35,910 nt of DNA from Deltaproteobacteria bacterium (GCA_030623035.1 JAUXFK010000003.1:1-35910); one strand, 5' to 3'. Counted from the stretch's first letter, positions 1-9,443 are shown. Numbers and translations: made by a program. The notes: generated by a model from the letters alone, not told the origin.

Positions 1-94
1 AGAATTGGCAATCGCTCTTTTTCTTTGATTTTATTAAATCCTTTAATTTCAATTGGTTAGTGCTCAGAGATATCTTTTATAATCATTTAAAGTA

Positions 95-880
95 ATGAGT
101 AAAATAATGACTAAAACCCTTTGCATAGCGAACCAAAAAGGGGGGGTAGGAAAAACCACTACAGCCATTAACCTTTCCGCGTCTCTTGCAGTTGCCGAAA
201 AGAGGACTCTGCTTATTGACATAGATCCCCAGGGAAATGCCTGTAGTGGCGTAGGTTTGACCAGAGACCAGATCAAAGACAACATCTATCATGTTCTTAT
301 GGAAGAAAAAGGGATTGAGGATGTTATAAAAAATACAGAGCTTTCATTTCTAGATGTAGTCCCCTCAAGTTTCGATCTCATAGGGGCTGAAATAGAATTG
401 GTTAATGTTCCGTCAAGGGAGTTTAGGCTATTTAGGACATTACAAAAGATTAAAGATAAATATGATTACATCATAATTGATTGTCCGCCTTCCCTGGGTA
501 TATTAACGCTCAATTCCCTCGCCACCGCCGATTCAATCCTAATTCCTGTGCAGTGTGAGTATTATGCCCTTGAAGGACTAAGCAGTCTTTTAAAGACAAT
601 AAGATTGGTCAAAAAAGGGCTGAATCCCGGATTGAAAATAGAGGGGTTCTTGCTGACCATGTTCGATAGCCGAAACAATCTTTCACACCAAGTTTCTGAA
701 GAGGTCAAAAAACATTTCAAGGATAATGTCTTCAATGCCATAATACCCAGAAATGTCAGACTAGGGGAATGCCCTAGTTTCGGTAAACCAATCTTGCTTT
801 ATGATATAAGCTGTAAGGGCGCCAGGAGCTATTTACAATTGGCACAAGAAATAATGGGTCATGGAAGGAAAAAACAGTGA
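95..880 (+). CDS. parA: ParA/Soj chromosome-partitioning ATPase
   Basis: P-loop ATPase that works with ParB in chromosome segregation on the nucleoid. The deviant Walker A motif KGGVGKTTTAINLS lies near residue 15, DIDPQGNA near 43 and the Walker B region DYIIIDCPPSLG near 125-137, all typical of ParA/Soj. The 261-residue length is normal for chromosomal forms. Two in-frame ATGs (95 and 107) are possible; neither has a clear Shine-Dalgarno, so the start is uncertain by four residues. The stop overlaps the parB start, so the two are translationally coupled. Nothing recognisable is encoded in bases 1-94. Confidence 0.96.
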   Translation: MSKIMTKTLCIANQKGGVGKTTTAINLSASLAVAEKRTLLIDIDPQGNACSGVGLTRDQIKDNIYHVLMEEKGIEDVIKNTELSFLDVVPSSFDLIGAEIELVNVPSREFRLFRTLQKIKDKYDYIIIDCPPSLGILTLNSLATADSILIPVQCEYYALEGLSSLLKTIRLVKKGLNPGLKIEGFLLTMFDSRNNLSHQVSEEVKKHFKDNVFNAIIPRNVRLGECPSFGKPILLYDISCKGARSYLQLAQEIMGHGRKKQ

Positions 881-1731
881 GTAAGAGGAAGGCGTTAGGG
901 AAAGGATTAAACGCATTAATCCCGGATATTGAACCCAATAATGAAATAAAAAATGACTATATATTCTGTAATATAGAAAACATTCAATCCAATAAGTTCC
1001 AGCCAAGAAAGGAGTTTGACGAAGGCAAAATAGATGGTCTCGTTTCGTCTATAAAAGAAAAAGGTATTATCCAGCCATTAATCGTAAGAGAAACCCTATT
1101 TGGCTATGAACTAATCGCCGGGGAAAGAAGATGGCTCGCTGCGAAGAAGGCTGGTTTTAAAGAGGTTCCTGTTATTGTAAAGAAGGCTTCTGATGTTGAA
1201 GCCTTAGAGCTTTCCTTAATCGAGAATATCCAGAGGGAAGACCTCGGCACTTTAGAAGAGGCCGAAGCTTACAAAATGCTTATAGAGGAGTTCAATCTGA
1301 CCCAAGAAGAAATTGGGAAAAGAGTAGGAAGGGATAGATCTACCATCACAAATTCACTTCGGCTATTAAAGCTCCCACCTGAGATAAGGGATGGTCTTTC
1401 AAAAAATACGATTACGATGGGACACGCTAGAACATTGTTGAGCCTGGAAACCCTCCCGAAGCAAAGGGATGCTTACAGGAAAATAATGAGGGAGGGGCTT
1501 TCCGTTAGACAGACCGAGAAATTGATAAGTAGACTTAAAAGAGGAAAAGACAATAAGCCATCAGAAAAACAAGACGACATCTACTTGAATTCAATTAAGG
1601 ATAACCTTGTAAAACGTCTCGGCACACAGGTAAAGATAATTCGAAAAAAAGGGGGGGGTGGAAGTATAGAGATATCGTTTTATTCTAATGAAGATTTGGA
1701 TAGAATTATAGATACATTGAAGAAAATTTAA
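877..1731 (+). CDS. parB: ParB/Spo0J chromosome-partitioning protein
   Basis: CTP-dependent parS-binding clamp, partner of ParA. The N-terminus KALGKGLNALIP is the usual ParA-stimulating peptide. The CTP-binding core contains the ELIAGERRWLAAKKAG box near residues 79-94. The helix-turn-helix TQEEIGKRVGRDRSTITNSL follows near 146-165 and a dimerisation tail ends the protein (284 aa). The start is GTG at 877, overlapping the parA TGA, with AAGGAA a few bases upstream. No convincing parS palindrome was seen in the window. Confidence 0.95.
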   Translation: MSKRKALGKGLNALIPDIEPNNEIKNDYIFCNIENIQSNKFQPRKEFDEGKIDGLVSSIKEKGIIQPLIVRETLFGYELIAGERRWLAAKKAGFKEVPVIVKKASDVEALELSLIENIQREDLGTLEEAEAYKMLIEEFNLTQEEIGKRVGRDRSTITNSLRLLKLPPEIRDGLSKNTITMGHARTLLSLETLPKQRDAYRKIMREGLSVRQTEKLISRLKRGKDNKPSEKQDDIYLNSIKDNLVKRLGTQVKIIRKKGGGGSIEISFYSNEDLDRIIDTLKKI

Positions 1732-1890
1732 TCAATTTCGTAATTTTTTGCCATCTAAAGGAGCTAACGAGATTTTATGATTTTAATTGTCTTTTTCTTA
1801 CGATTTGAATTGTTTTGTTAAAGAGTTACTGAATTTCACATTTTTTACACAATATATAGTATTTTAATTGACTTTTACTACATTATATTG
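1732..1890. other. AT-rich intergenic stretch after parB
   Basis: No gene is visible between the parB stop and the first repeat. The stretch is very AT-rich and ends in a promoter-like pair of hexamers. I looked for DnaA boxes (TTATCCACA type) because parAB often lies near oriC and saw none, so I do not call an origin. Confidence 0.5.
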
Positions 1891-1896
1891 TATATT
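1868..1896 (+). promoter_or_regulatory. sigma70-like promoter ahead of gyrB
   Basis: TTGACT (1868-1873), a 17-nt spacer and TATATT (1891-1896). The -10 box lies at the outer edge of the repeat at 1891-2158, so a transcript from here would carry the whole repeat in a leader of roughly 390 nt before gyrB. The hexamers are seen; use as the gyrB promoter is inferred. Confidence 0.5.
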
Positions 1897-2158
1897 GTTA
1901 ATTGATTTCCCTCAGCAAAAAAATCGGTCACAGCAAGGGCAATCACATTATAAGCCCGTGCAAAACTCGCGCCTGTTATGAGCGTAAAAAAAGAACAGTA
2001 TTGATCTTTGTAATTGAACAGTTACTAATGTATCTGTTCATACGCGTAACCATCAAGCAACACTTCTGTTCTTTCTTAACGCTCTATACACCGCTCAAAC
2101 AGTTGCACGCGTTATAATGTGACCGCCCTTGCTATGTTAACTCAATAAGCATTTATTG
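1891..2158 (-). repeat. Family A hairpin MITE, copy A1
   Basis: Non-coding repeat of about 265 bp, best read on the minus strand. It has two long imperfect inverted arms, each running from CACATTATAA to an inner GAACAG, and a variable centre. Outer ends carry the TTATTGAGTTAAC type of terminus (right end, minus strand) and a degenerate version at the left. The same arms recur at 4758-4935, 13716-13892 and 27647-27822. It lies between the putative promoter and the gyrB start. A 71-codon open frame inside it has no protein character and is dismissed. Confidence 0.8.
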
Positions 2159-2179
2159 TATATTATTACAAGCAATGAT

Positions 2180-2290
2180 TTTAATCGTTTTTGACGAAAT
2201 TTCTTGAGTTATCTTATTCCAGGATTCAAAATGAAAAGTGAAAATATTAAATTGTTTGAGTGAGCTTGTGAGCGATTTTTATTTTCAAAT
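2180..2290. repeat. Repeat remnant and small hairpin before gyrB
   Basis: The TTTGACGAAATTTCTTGAGT segment near 2190 resembles the inside of the repeat at 22052-22203, where TTTGACGAGCATTTTTGAGT is followed likewise by a GATTCAAA string. Beside it, TGAAAATA and TATTTTCA (about 2239-2287) can pair as a weak hairpin directly upstream of the gyrB ribosome binding site. Probably a decayed MITE fragment. Confidence 0.4.
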
Positions 2291-2299
2291 AGGTGAAAT

Positions 2300-4711
2300 A
2301 TGAGTAGCGCTTACAATGCAGATAATATCAAAGTCTTAGAGGGGTTAGAGGCGGTTCGAAAGAGGCCTTCTATGTATATCGGATCTACAAGCGATAGAGG
2401 CCTCCACCATTTGGTATATGAAGTGGTTGACAATAGCATTGACGAGGCATTGGCTGGCTATTGTAACAGAATCGATATCGTCATGCAAATAGACAATAGC
2501 ATTACCATCGAAGACAACGGTCGAGGAATCCCAGTAGATAAACATAAGACAGAAGGAAAGCCGGCAGCAGAGGTAGTGATGACCACACTCCATTCTGGAG
2601 GTAAATTTGACAACGAAAGCTATTCGGTTTCCGGCGGTTTACATGGAGTTGGAGTTTCTGTGGTGAATGCTCTTTCGGAGAATTTAGAATTAGAGATAAG
2701 GCGAGACGATAAAGTTTACCGCCAGCTTTACGAAAGGGGCGAGCCTAAGACAACGCTTGAAATCACAGGAAAAACAAAACGTAGAGGAACAAAGATCACC
2801 TTTAAACCTGATAGTGAAATATTTGAAAAAATAGAATTTAATTTTGATACCCTTTCCCAAAGATTTCGAGAACTAGCCTTTCTAAACAAAGGTATATATA
2901 TTAATATCGAAGACGAAATAACTGAGAAGAAAAATGAGTTTCACTATAAAGGAGGAATCCTTTCCTTTGTTGAACACCTCAACAAGAACAAAAATGTCTT
3001 ACATCCTAATCCCATTTACTTTGAAGGGGAAAGAGAATCTATTTCAATAGAGATCGCCCTCCAATATAACGACAGCTATAGTGAAAACATATTTTCTTTT
3101 GCCAATACAATCAATACCTATGAAGGAGGAACTCACCTCAGCGGATTTAAGTCAGCCCTTACCCGCACGATAAATTCCTATGCAACCAGCAACCTTTCAA
3201 CCAAGGACCTCAAGGAAAATCTTGGTGGAGATGACATCAGGGAAGGATTGACAGCGGTCCTGAGTGTGAAGGTTCCGTCCCCTCAGTTTGAAGGACAGAC
3301 CAAGACCAAACTCGGCAACAGTGAGATTAAAGGGCTATTAGAGTCCTTTTTCAATGAAAGACTGGGAACTTATCTTGAAGAAAATCCCAATATTGCCAAG
3401 AAAATTTTAACAAAGTGTATTGACGCAGCCAGGGCTCGCGATGCTGCCAAAAAAGCCAAAGACCTGGTAAGGCGAAAAAATGCCCTTGAGGTCAGCTCAT
3501 TACCCGGTAAATTGGCAGATTGTCAAGAAAAGGACCCTGCAAGAAGTGAACTGTACCTTGTAGAAGGTGAATCTGCAGGGGGGTCTGCAAAACAAGGAAG
3601 GAACAGGAAAAGTCAGGCAATTTTACCTTTGAGGGGAAAGATTTTGAATGTTGAAAAGGCCAGGTTTGACAAGATGTTAGAAAGCCAGGAGATAAAAATT
3701 CTTATTACCGCCCTGGGCGCTGGAATAGGTAGGCTGGATTATGACCCTTCCAAACTTCGTTACCACAACATAATTGTTATGACAGACGCCGATGTAGACG
3801 GTTCTCATATTCGAACATTGCTTTTGACTTTTTTCTATCGTCAAATGCCTGATATTATTGAAAAAGTTTATCTATATATAGCTCAGCCGCCTCTATTTAA
3901 GGTAAAGAAAGGGAAGGTAAATAAATATATCAAGGACGAAGCCTCAATGGAAGATTATCTTTTAGAGGCCGGGGTTGAAAATGTAAAGCTGACCACCAAT
4001 GAAACACAAGTCCCAATCTCAGGTGTTCGACTAACAAATCTGATGAAAAAAGTAATCCGATATAAAAAGATTTTAGAAAAGGTCCAAAAGAAAAAGAAAG
4101 ACAGGTTTATAATCAATGCCCTGGCACAGAATCACGACTTTACGAAAGAAACACTAAAAAATCAAGATAAACTCATCAGAACCTTAGAGGACATTAAAAG
4201 CGATTTTGCTAAATTCCAACCAGAGGCCAGGCATATCGAATATCAAATTTCTGAAGATATAGAACATAACTGTTTTAAAATTCTATGCTCTTCATGGAAA
4301 AACGGTTCTACTTTAGAGACGGTTATAGATTTTGACATCTTAAACTCTCCGGAATTTGAAGAACTTCGCAAGCTATCCAAAAGCTTCTGTATAAAAGACA
4401 GGCCTCCACTCATTGTTGAAGATAATGGAAGCAGATTGGAGATGAATAGCTTAGAAGAGGTCGTTGATCATATATTTATCGTTGGAAAAAAGGGATATGA
4501 GATACAAAGATACAAAGGATTGGGAGAGATGAATCCAGATCAGCTATGGGAGACTACGATGAACCCTGATACAAGGACATTGCTCCAGGTAAAGGTTGAA
4601 GATGCCATCGAAGCAGATGCTATCTTTACTGTTTTAATGGGAGATCAGGTCGAACCCAGAAGGGAATTCATATATAATCATGCCTTAGATGTTAAAAATC
4701 TGGATGTATAA
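2300..4711 (+). CDS. gyrB: DNA gyrase subunit B
   Basis: ATPase subunit of the type IIA topoisomerase that introduces negative supercoils. The GHKL ATPase domain shows DNGRGIPV near residue 73 and GGLHGVGVSVVNALS near 112-126. The TOPRIM domain has EGESAGGSAKQGRNRK near 423 and the metal-binding DADVDGSHIRT near 495. The protein is 803 aa because of a roughly 170-residue insert between DADVDGSH and QRYKGLGEMNP (near 735), the form found in Proteobacteria and several other Gram-negative phyla. The usual EGDSAGG is EGESAGG here. Start ATG follows AGGTG with 6-nt spacing. A family A repeat begins two bases after the stop. Confidence 0.98.
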   Translation: MSSAYNADNIKVLEGLEAVRKRPSMYIGSTSDRGLHHLVYEVVDNSIDEALAGYCNRIDIVMQIDNSITIEDNGRGIPVDKHKTEGKPAAEVVMTTLHSGGKFDNESYSVSGGLHGVGVSVVNALSENLELEIRRDDKVYRQLYERGEPKTTLEITGKTKRRGTKITFKPDSEIFEKIEFNFDTLSQRFRELAFLNKGIYINIEDEITEKKNEFHYKGGILSFVEHLNKNKNVLHPNPIYFEGERESISIEIALQYNDSYSENIFSFANTINTYEGGTHLSGFKSALTRTINSYATSNLSTKDLKENLGGDDIREGLTAVLSVKVPSPQFEGQTKTKLGNSEIKGLLESFFNERLGTYLEENPNIAKKILTKCIDAARARDAAKKAKDLVRRKNALEVSSLPGKLADCQEKDPARSELYLVEGESAGGSAKQGRNRKSQAILPLRGKILNVEKARFDKMLESQEIKILITALGAGIGRLDYDPSKLRYHNIIVMTDADVDGSHIRTLLLTFFYRQMPDIIEKVYLYIAQPPLFKVKKGKVNKYIKDEASMEDYLLEAGVENVKLTTNETQVPISGVRLTNLMKKVIRYKKILEKVQKKKKDRFIINALAQNHDFTKETLKNQDKLIRTLEDIKSDFAKFQPEARHIEYQISEDIEHNCFKILCSSWKNGSTLETVIDFDILNSPEFEELRKLSKSFCIKDRPPLIVEDNGSRLEMNSLEEVVDHIFIVGKKGYEIQRYKGLGEMNPDQLWETTMNPDTRTLLQVKVEDAIEADAIFTVLMGDQVEPRREFIYNHALDVKNLDV

Positions 4712-4713
4712 AC

Positions 4714-4988
4714 GTAACAGTTTAGCTTTTTTAAATGTTATTTGCTTCAATGGTGGTCAAATTTTAACGCGTGCAACTGTTTGAACATCTTAGTGAGCGT
4801 TAAGAAAGAACAGGGGAAAAGCCTCGTTTTTCTAGGATGTTAATCGTTCCAAAGCTTATCGGCTGAATTTAATAGCTGAATGCTGTTCTTTCTTTATGCT
4901 CTTTTAGATGCGAGTTCTGCACGGGTTAAAATTTGATTGCCGTTGAAGCTTGGCCAGTGCTTTCTGTTTCATAAGGCTAAAATAATAC
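4714..4988 (+). repeat. Family A hairpin MITE, copy A2
   Basis: About 275 bp between gyrB and gyrA. Outer ends: GTAACAGTTTAGC at the left and, inverted, GTATTATTTTAGCC at the right. Inner arms: 4758-4813 and 4883-4935, both running from CAAATTTTAAC to GAACAG when read inwards; the centre 4814-4882 is nearly identical to that of copy A3. The inverted similarity extends outwards through GCTTCAAYGG. The remaining 132 bp to gyrA (4989-5120) show no further element. Confidence 0.85.
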
Positions 4989-5120
4989 ATATAAACATAT
5001 TACTGAAATCACTAAATACAATGCACCTTATCCTGCCCTTATGACCAACTAAACCTAACATCTTATTAACCTTACGGGTTTCTGTCTTCTTAAAAATATA
5101 AAGGAAAACTAAAGAGTATT

Positions 5121-7553
5121 ATGTATTTACAACAACATAAAATCCCGGTAAGCATCGAAGATGAAATGAAAAAATCCTATATGGATTATGCGATGAGTGT
5201 CATTGTAGGAAGAGCCTTGCCGGATGCCAGGGACGGACTGAAGCCGGTTCATCGCAGAATTCTCTATGCAATGAATACTATGAGCAATTATTGGAACAAG
5301 CCTTATAAAAAATCAGCCAGGATTATCGGGGATGTTATAGGGAAGTATCATCCTCATGGCGATGCAGCTGTATATGATTCCATAGTTCGTATGGCCCAGG
5401 ATTTTTCTATGCGCTATCCTCTTATAGATGGACAGGGAAATTTCGGTTCCATCGATGGAGACCCTCCAGCAGCCATGAGGTATACAGAGATAAGAATGTC
5501 CCGCCCGTCCTCTGAAATTCTTTCAGACATTGAAAAAGAGACTGTGGACTTTATCGCAAACTATGACGACTCCCTCTTTGAACCCACGGTTTTGCCGACT
5601 AAGTTCCCAAATCTCCTGGTCAACGGATCTTCGGGTATTGCCGTTGGAATGGCTACAAATATCCCCCCTCATAATTTAGTAGAAGTAATAGATGGAGTTA
5701 TCGCCACAATAGACAAGCCCGACATAAGCATTAACGACTTAATTGAGTTCATACCCGGGCCTGATTTTCCCACTGCCGGCTTCATATGTGGTAAAAGCGG
5801 TATTAAAACTGCCTATGAGACCGGGAGAGGAATAATCCAGGTAAGGGCAAGGGCGAATATTGAAAAAACAAAAAACAGCCCTAAAGAATCTATTGTAATC
5901 ACTGAGCTTCCCTACATGGTTAATAAAGCAAAGTTAATCGAAAAGATAGCTGAACTATCAAGAAAGAACAAGATAGAGGGAATCTCAGAACTCAGAGACG
6001 AGTCAGATAGAGAAGGAATGCGGATAGTTATTGATCTAAAAAGGAATGAAATTTCAAAGGTCATACTCAACCAGCTATACCAGCATACCCAGATGCAGGT
6101 ATCCTTTGGTATTATAATTCTGGCTATTGTTGGCGGTCAGCCAAAGGTTCTCAATCTAAAAGAATCTCTCAACCATTTCATAAATCACAGAAAAGAAATT
6201 GTCATTAGAAGGACTTCTTTTGAATTAAAGAAAGCAGAGGAAAAGGCACATATCCTTGAAGGCTTAAGGGTTGCCCTTTCGAACATTGATGAAATCATCT
6301 CCCTTATCAAGTCCTCGAAAGGCCCACAAGAAGCCAGGGAAGGCCTTATAAGCAGATTCTCGTTATCCGCTATTCAGGCTCAGGCAATTTTAGATATGAG
6401 GTTACAGAAGCTCACCGCATTGGAACAAGAAAAAATCATAGAAGATTATATGGAAATCATTAAATCAATAGAAAAATACAGGCTGATCCTTTCGAACGAA
6501 AGGCTTGTCCTTGATATTATTGTTGAAGAGCTAACCGCTTTAAAAAAGTCGTATGGTGATGAGAGGCGAACAGAGATAATAGAAGAGAATACGGACATCT
6601 CTTTAGAAGACATGATCGTTGAAGAAGATATGGTTGTAACGGTTACCCACAGCGGATATATAAAGAGAAGCCCTCTATCCCTTTATCGAAGCCAAAAGCG
6701 AGGAGGTAAAGGCAAGAAAGGTACAACTACAAACGAAACAGATTTTGTAGAACATCTATACGTTCCTTCAACCAGAGATTTTATTCTCTTCTTTACGGAT
6801 AAGGGTAAGGTTTTCTGGTTAAAAGTCTATGAAATACCTCAGGCAGGCAGGACATCCCGCGGCAAGCCTATTGTCAATCTGCTTAACCTTGGTCATGATG
6901 AAAATATTACAGCGATCCTTCCGGTTAAAGAATTTATAGATGACAAATTTATCATTATGGCAACAAAGAATGGAATAATAAAAAAGACCCCGCTTATCGC
7001 TTTTTGCAACCCTCGCGTCTCCGGGATAATCGCTATAAACATTGATGAAGGAGACAGGCTAATCGATGTGAGGCTGACCGATGGCAACCAGGACATCTTT
7101 CTTGGCACCAGATTCGGAAAGTCTATCCGTTTTAATGAAGCCCAGATAAGGAGTATGGGAAGAATATCCAGGGGGGTCAAAGGCATTAAATTAAATAAAG
7201 GTGATAAACTCGTTGGTATGGAAATTATAAATGATGGCACTACTATTCTCTGCGTCACTGAAAAAGGCTTAGGCAAAAGAACCAGGGGCTCGGATTACAG
7301 GCCTCAAAAGAGGGGCGGGTCCGGTAATATTACAATAAAGTCTACAGAAAAGAATGGCCCAGTCGTTGGCTTGAAGCATGTAAACGATGAAGATGATTTA
7401 ATGCTCATTTCTGATAGAGGAAAGATCATCAGGATTAATGCGAAGGGTATTCCAATAACAGGAAGAAACACCCAGGGAGTAAAATTAATCGTTATCTCTG
7501 CTGATGAGAAACTAGTAAGTATAGCCAGACTGGCGGATAATGGGAATGGCTGA
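5121..7553 (+). CDS. gyrA: DNA gyrase subunit A
   Basis: Breakage-reunion subunit of gyrase. It has the N-terminal winged-helix/tower core with RALPDARDGLKPVHRR near residues 31-46, the catalytic tyrosine Y121 in AAMRYTEIRM, and a C-terminal DNA-wrapping beta-pinwheel. The pinwheel carries the GyrA box QKRGGKGKKG near 525, which marks gyrase rather than ParC; a second box-like QKRGGSGN is near the end. Length is 810 aa and no acidic tail is seen. The residue matching E. coli Ser83 is alanine (HPHGDAAVYDSIVRM). The 3' end overlaps the next gene by 14 bp. Confidence 0.98.
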   Translation: MYLQQHKIPVSIEDEMKKSYMDYAMSVIVGRALPDARDGLKPVHRRILYAMNTMSNYWNKPYKKSARIIGDVIGKYHPHGDAAVYDSIVRMAQDFSMRYPLIDGQGNFGSIDGDPPAAMRYTEIRMSRPSSEILSDIEKETVDFIANYDDSLFEPTVLPTKFPNLLVNGSSGIAVGMATNIPPHNLVEVIDGVIATIDKPDISINDLIEFIPGPDFPTAGFICGKSGIKTAYETGRGIIQVRARANIEKTKNSPKESIVITELPYMVNKAKLIEKIAELSRKNKIEGISELRDESDREGMRIVIDLKRNEISKVILNQLYQHTQMQVSFGIIILAIVGGQPKVLNLKESLNHFINHRKEIVIRRTSFELKKAEEKAHILEGLRVALSNIDEIISLIKSSKGPQEAREGLISRFSLSAIQAQAILDMRLQKLTALEQEKIIEDYMEIIKSIEKYRLILSNERLVLDIIVEELTALKKSYGDERRTEIIEENTDISLEDMIVEEDMVVTVTHSGYIKRSPLSLYRSQKRGGKGKKGTTTNETDFVEHLYVPSTRDFILFFTDKGKVFWLKVYEIPQAGRTSRGKPIVNLLNLGHDENITAILPVKEFIDDKFIIMATKNGIIKKTPLIAFCNPRVSGIIAINIDEGDRLIDVRLTDGNQDIFLGTRFGKSIRFNEAQIRSMGRISRGVKGIKLNKGDKLVGMEIINDGTTILCVTEKGLGKRTRGSDYRPQKRGGSGNITIKSTEKNGPVVGLKHVNDEDDLMLISDRGKIIRINAKGIPITGRNTQGVKLIVISADEKLVSIARLADNGNG

Positions 7554-8367
7554 ATCAAAGCGGAAAATTCATAGATGGATTAAAACAGGTTTTTTATTGG
7601 CTATTATTATCCCCTTTTGCACTGCCATTAATTGTAGTAAACAAGACTCAGATCATCTTCAAAAGGCCGAAGACTTAAGGGATAAAGGCGCCTATGTACA
7701 AGCCTGCTTAGAATATAATAAAATTATAGACAAATACCCCGATAGCCCTTTTGTTGCAGAAGCCCTCTTTCAACTTGGCAACACTTATCGCCTCTATATC
7801 AAAGATTATAAAAATGCCATTAATAATTATAAAAGATTGACCTCTTGCTTTCCTGACTCAGGGTTTGCTCCTCTTGCCCAAAAAAACATTGCAGAAATCT
7901 ATATGGATAAATTTATTGACTATAAGGCTGCCATATTAGAATATCAGAGGGTTTTGGACAATTATCCGGAGTTAGAGGATGCCGACGAATTTCAGTACCA
8001 GATCGCCCAATGTTACTCACTCATCAATGACTTTGAACAGGCCAGGGTAGAGTATGGAATCCTCCTTGAAAACTTCCCGCAAACAAAACTGGCGGATGAT
8101 GCTTATTTACAGATTGCCGGCAGCTATTATCTTGAAGATCGTCTTGAAACTGCGATAGAATCCTATAAGGAAGTTATAAAAAAGCACCCAAAAACGATGA
8201 GTTCAATCTATGCAGAGTTCTACATTGGCAATTGCTATGAAGAGATGGAAAAACTCCAGGATGCCTTAAATATCTATGAAAATATTCTCAACAAATACAA
8301 TGACAAAGAAGTCGTACAGATAAGGATAGATAACATTAAGAAAAGATTAAAAAAAAGGACACGATGA
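7540..8367 (+). CDS. TPR-repeat putative lipoprotein (BamD/YbgF-like)
   Basis: A 275-residue protein with a basic N-terminus, one hydrophobic segment (about residues 14-32) and a Cys at the end of TAINC. This looks like a lipoprotein signal although the lipobox is imperfect (Asn at -1). The rest is five or six TPR units of the tol-pal YbgF/BamD type, such as YVQACLEYNKIIDKYPDSPF and DALNIYENILNKYND, each ending in a Tyr-Pro turn. A periplasmic or outer-membrane scaffold role is likely; BamD itself is not proven. It overlaps gyrA by 14 bp (a second ATG at 7546 is possible) and gpsA by 4 bp, so it is co-translated with both. Confidence 0.75.
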   Translation: MGMAESKRKIHRWIKTGFLLAIIIPFCTAINCSKQDSDHLQKAEDLRDKGAYVQACLEYNKIIDKYPDSPFVAEALFQLGNTYRLYIKDYKNAINNYKRLTSCFPDSGFAPLAQKNIAEIYMDKFIDYKAAILEYQRVLDNYPELEDADEFQYQIAQCYSLINDFEQARVEYGILLENFPQTKLADDAYLQIAGSYYLEDRLETAIESYKEVIKKHPKTMSSIYAEFYIGNCYEEMEKLQDALNIYENILNKYNDKEVVQIRIDNIKKRLKKRTR

Positions 8368-9386
8368 TTAGAGAAATAGGTGTTTTGGGAGCTGGGAGCT
8401 GGGGAACTACCCTTGCAAACCTTTTAGCAGAGAAAGGATATACGGTTACCCTTTGGGTATATGAACCGGAGCTTTGCGAGATAATAAAAAGAAAACGAGA
8501 GAACACATTTTATCTTCCCAATTCAAGGTTGTCATATAATATTTATCCGACCACCTCTTTTGCTGAAGTCTGCAAAGACAAAGGAATGCTTGTATCTGTT
8601 ATGCCTTCTCATGTGGCAAGAAACGTAATCTCACAAACCATTCCTTTTCTTTCGGAGAAACCCATTGTAGTCAGTGCATCCAAAGGCATTGAGTCTGATA
8701 CCTTGATGAGTATGTCCCAGGTATTAAAAGAAGTTCTACCTGCTACATTACATGAAAATCTGGTCTACTTGTCAGGCCCCAGTTTTGCAAAAGAGGTCAT
8801 TAAGAAAACACCTACTGCAGTATCTGTTGCATCAGAAAACCCAGAGGCATGCAGCATTGCACAGAAGGTCTTTTCAACTAAATTTTTCAGAGTTTATACG
8901 AACTCAGATGTTACAGGAGTAGAACTGGGGGGAGCACTAAAGAACGTTATTGCCATTGCTGCCGGAACCTCCGATGGCCTGGGGTTTGGTCACAATACTC
9001 GAGCTGCCCTGATTACTCGAGGGTTAGCGGAAATCTCCCGCATGGGAGTTCTCATAGGGGCAAATCCTCTTACCTTTTCCGGTTTAACCGGTCTTGGAGA
9101 TCTCGTACTTACATGTACCAGCGACTTGAGTAGAAACAGGTCCGTGGGGCTACAGCTAGGCAAAGGAAAAAAACTAAAGGAGATATTAGATGGCATGAAT
9201 ATGGTAGCCGAAGGGATAAAGACTACAAAGGCTGCTTATTATTTTGCCAAAAAACTTAATGTTGAGATGCCTATTACAGAGCAGATTTATTATTTGCTTT
9301 ACGAAGACAAGCCAGCCAGAGATGTGGTGACTCAGCTTATGAGCAGAGACCTGAAAAGTGAATTGGAGTCTTACAATACCCTTTAG
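8364..9386 (+). CDS. gpsA: NAD(P)-dependent glycerol-3-phosphate dehydrogenase
   Basis: Reduces dihydroxyacetone phosphate to sn-glycerol-3-phosphate, the backbone for phospholipids. The Rossmann loop GVLGAGSWGTTLANLL is at the N-terminus. The family motif LSGPSFAKEV lies near 138 and the catalytic-Lys segment GGALKNVIAIAAGTSDG near 188-204, followed by GFGHNTRAALITRG and LTGLGDLVLTCTS. Length 340 aa is typical. The start overlaps the preceding stop (ATGA). It shares pathway logic with plsC further downstream. Confidence 0.97.
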   Translation: MIREIGVLGAGSWGTTLANLLAEKGYTVTLWVYEPELCEIIKRKRENTFYLPNSRLSYNIYPTTSFAEVCKDKGMLVSVMPSHVARNVISQTIPFLSEKPIVVSASKGIESDTLMSMSQVLKEVLPATLHENLVYLSGPSFAKEVIKKTPTAVSVASENPEACSIAQKVFSTKFFRVYTNSDVTGVELGGALKNVIAIAAGTSDGLGFGHNTRAALITRGLAEISRMGVLIGANPLTFSGLTGLGDLVLTCTSDLSRNRSVGLQLGKGKKLKEILDGMNMVAEGIKTTKAAYYFAKKLNVEMPITEQIYYLLYEDKPARDVVTQLMSRDLKSELESYNTL

Positions 9387-9443
9387 ATTTCCTTTTCTTT
9401 TCGGCTTTTGTAAACCTTCTCAATCCGTTTATGGAGTTTTCAA

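Noticed and set aside
1902..2117. 71-codon open frame upstream of gyrB
   Set aside because: It lies wholly inside repeat A1, and its sequence follows the inverted arms rather than codon usage; no homology is recognisable.
1732..2299. Possible origin of replication between parB and gyrB
   Set aside because: No DnaA boxes or dnaA gene are visible; the gap is explained by an AT-rich spacer, promoter and repeats.
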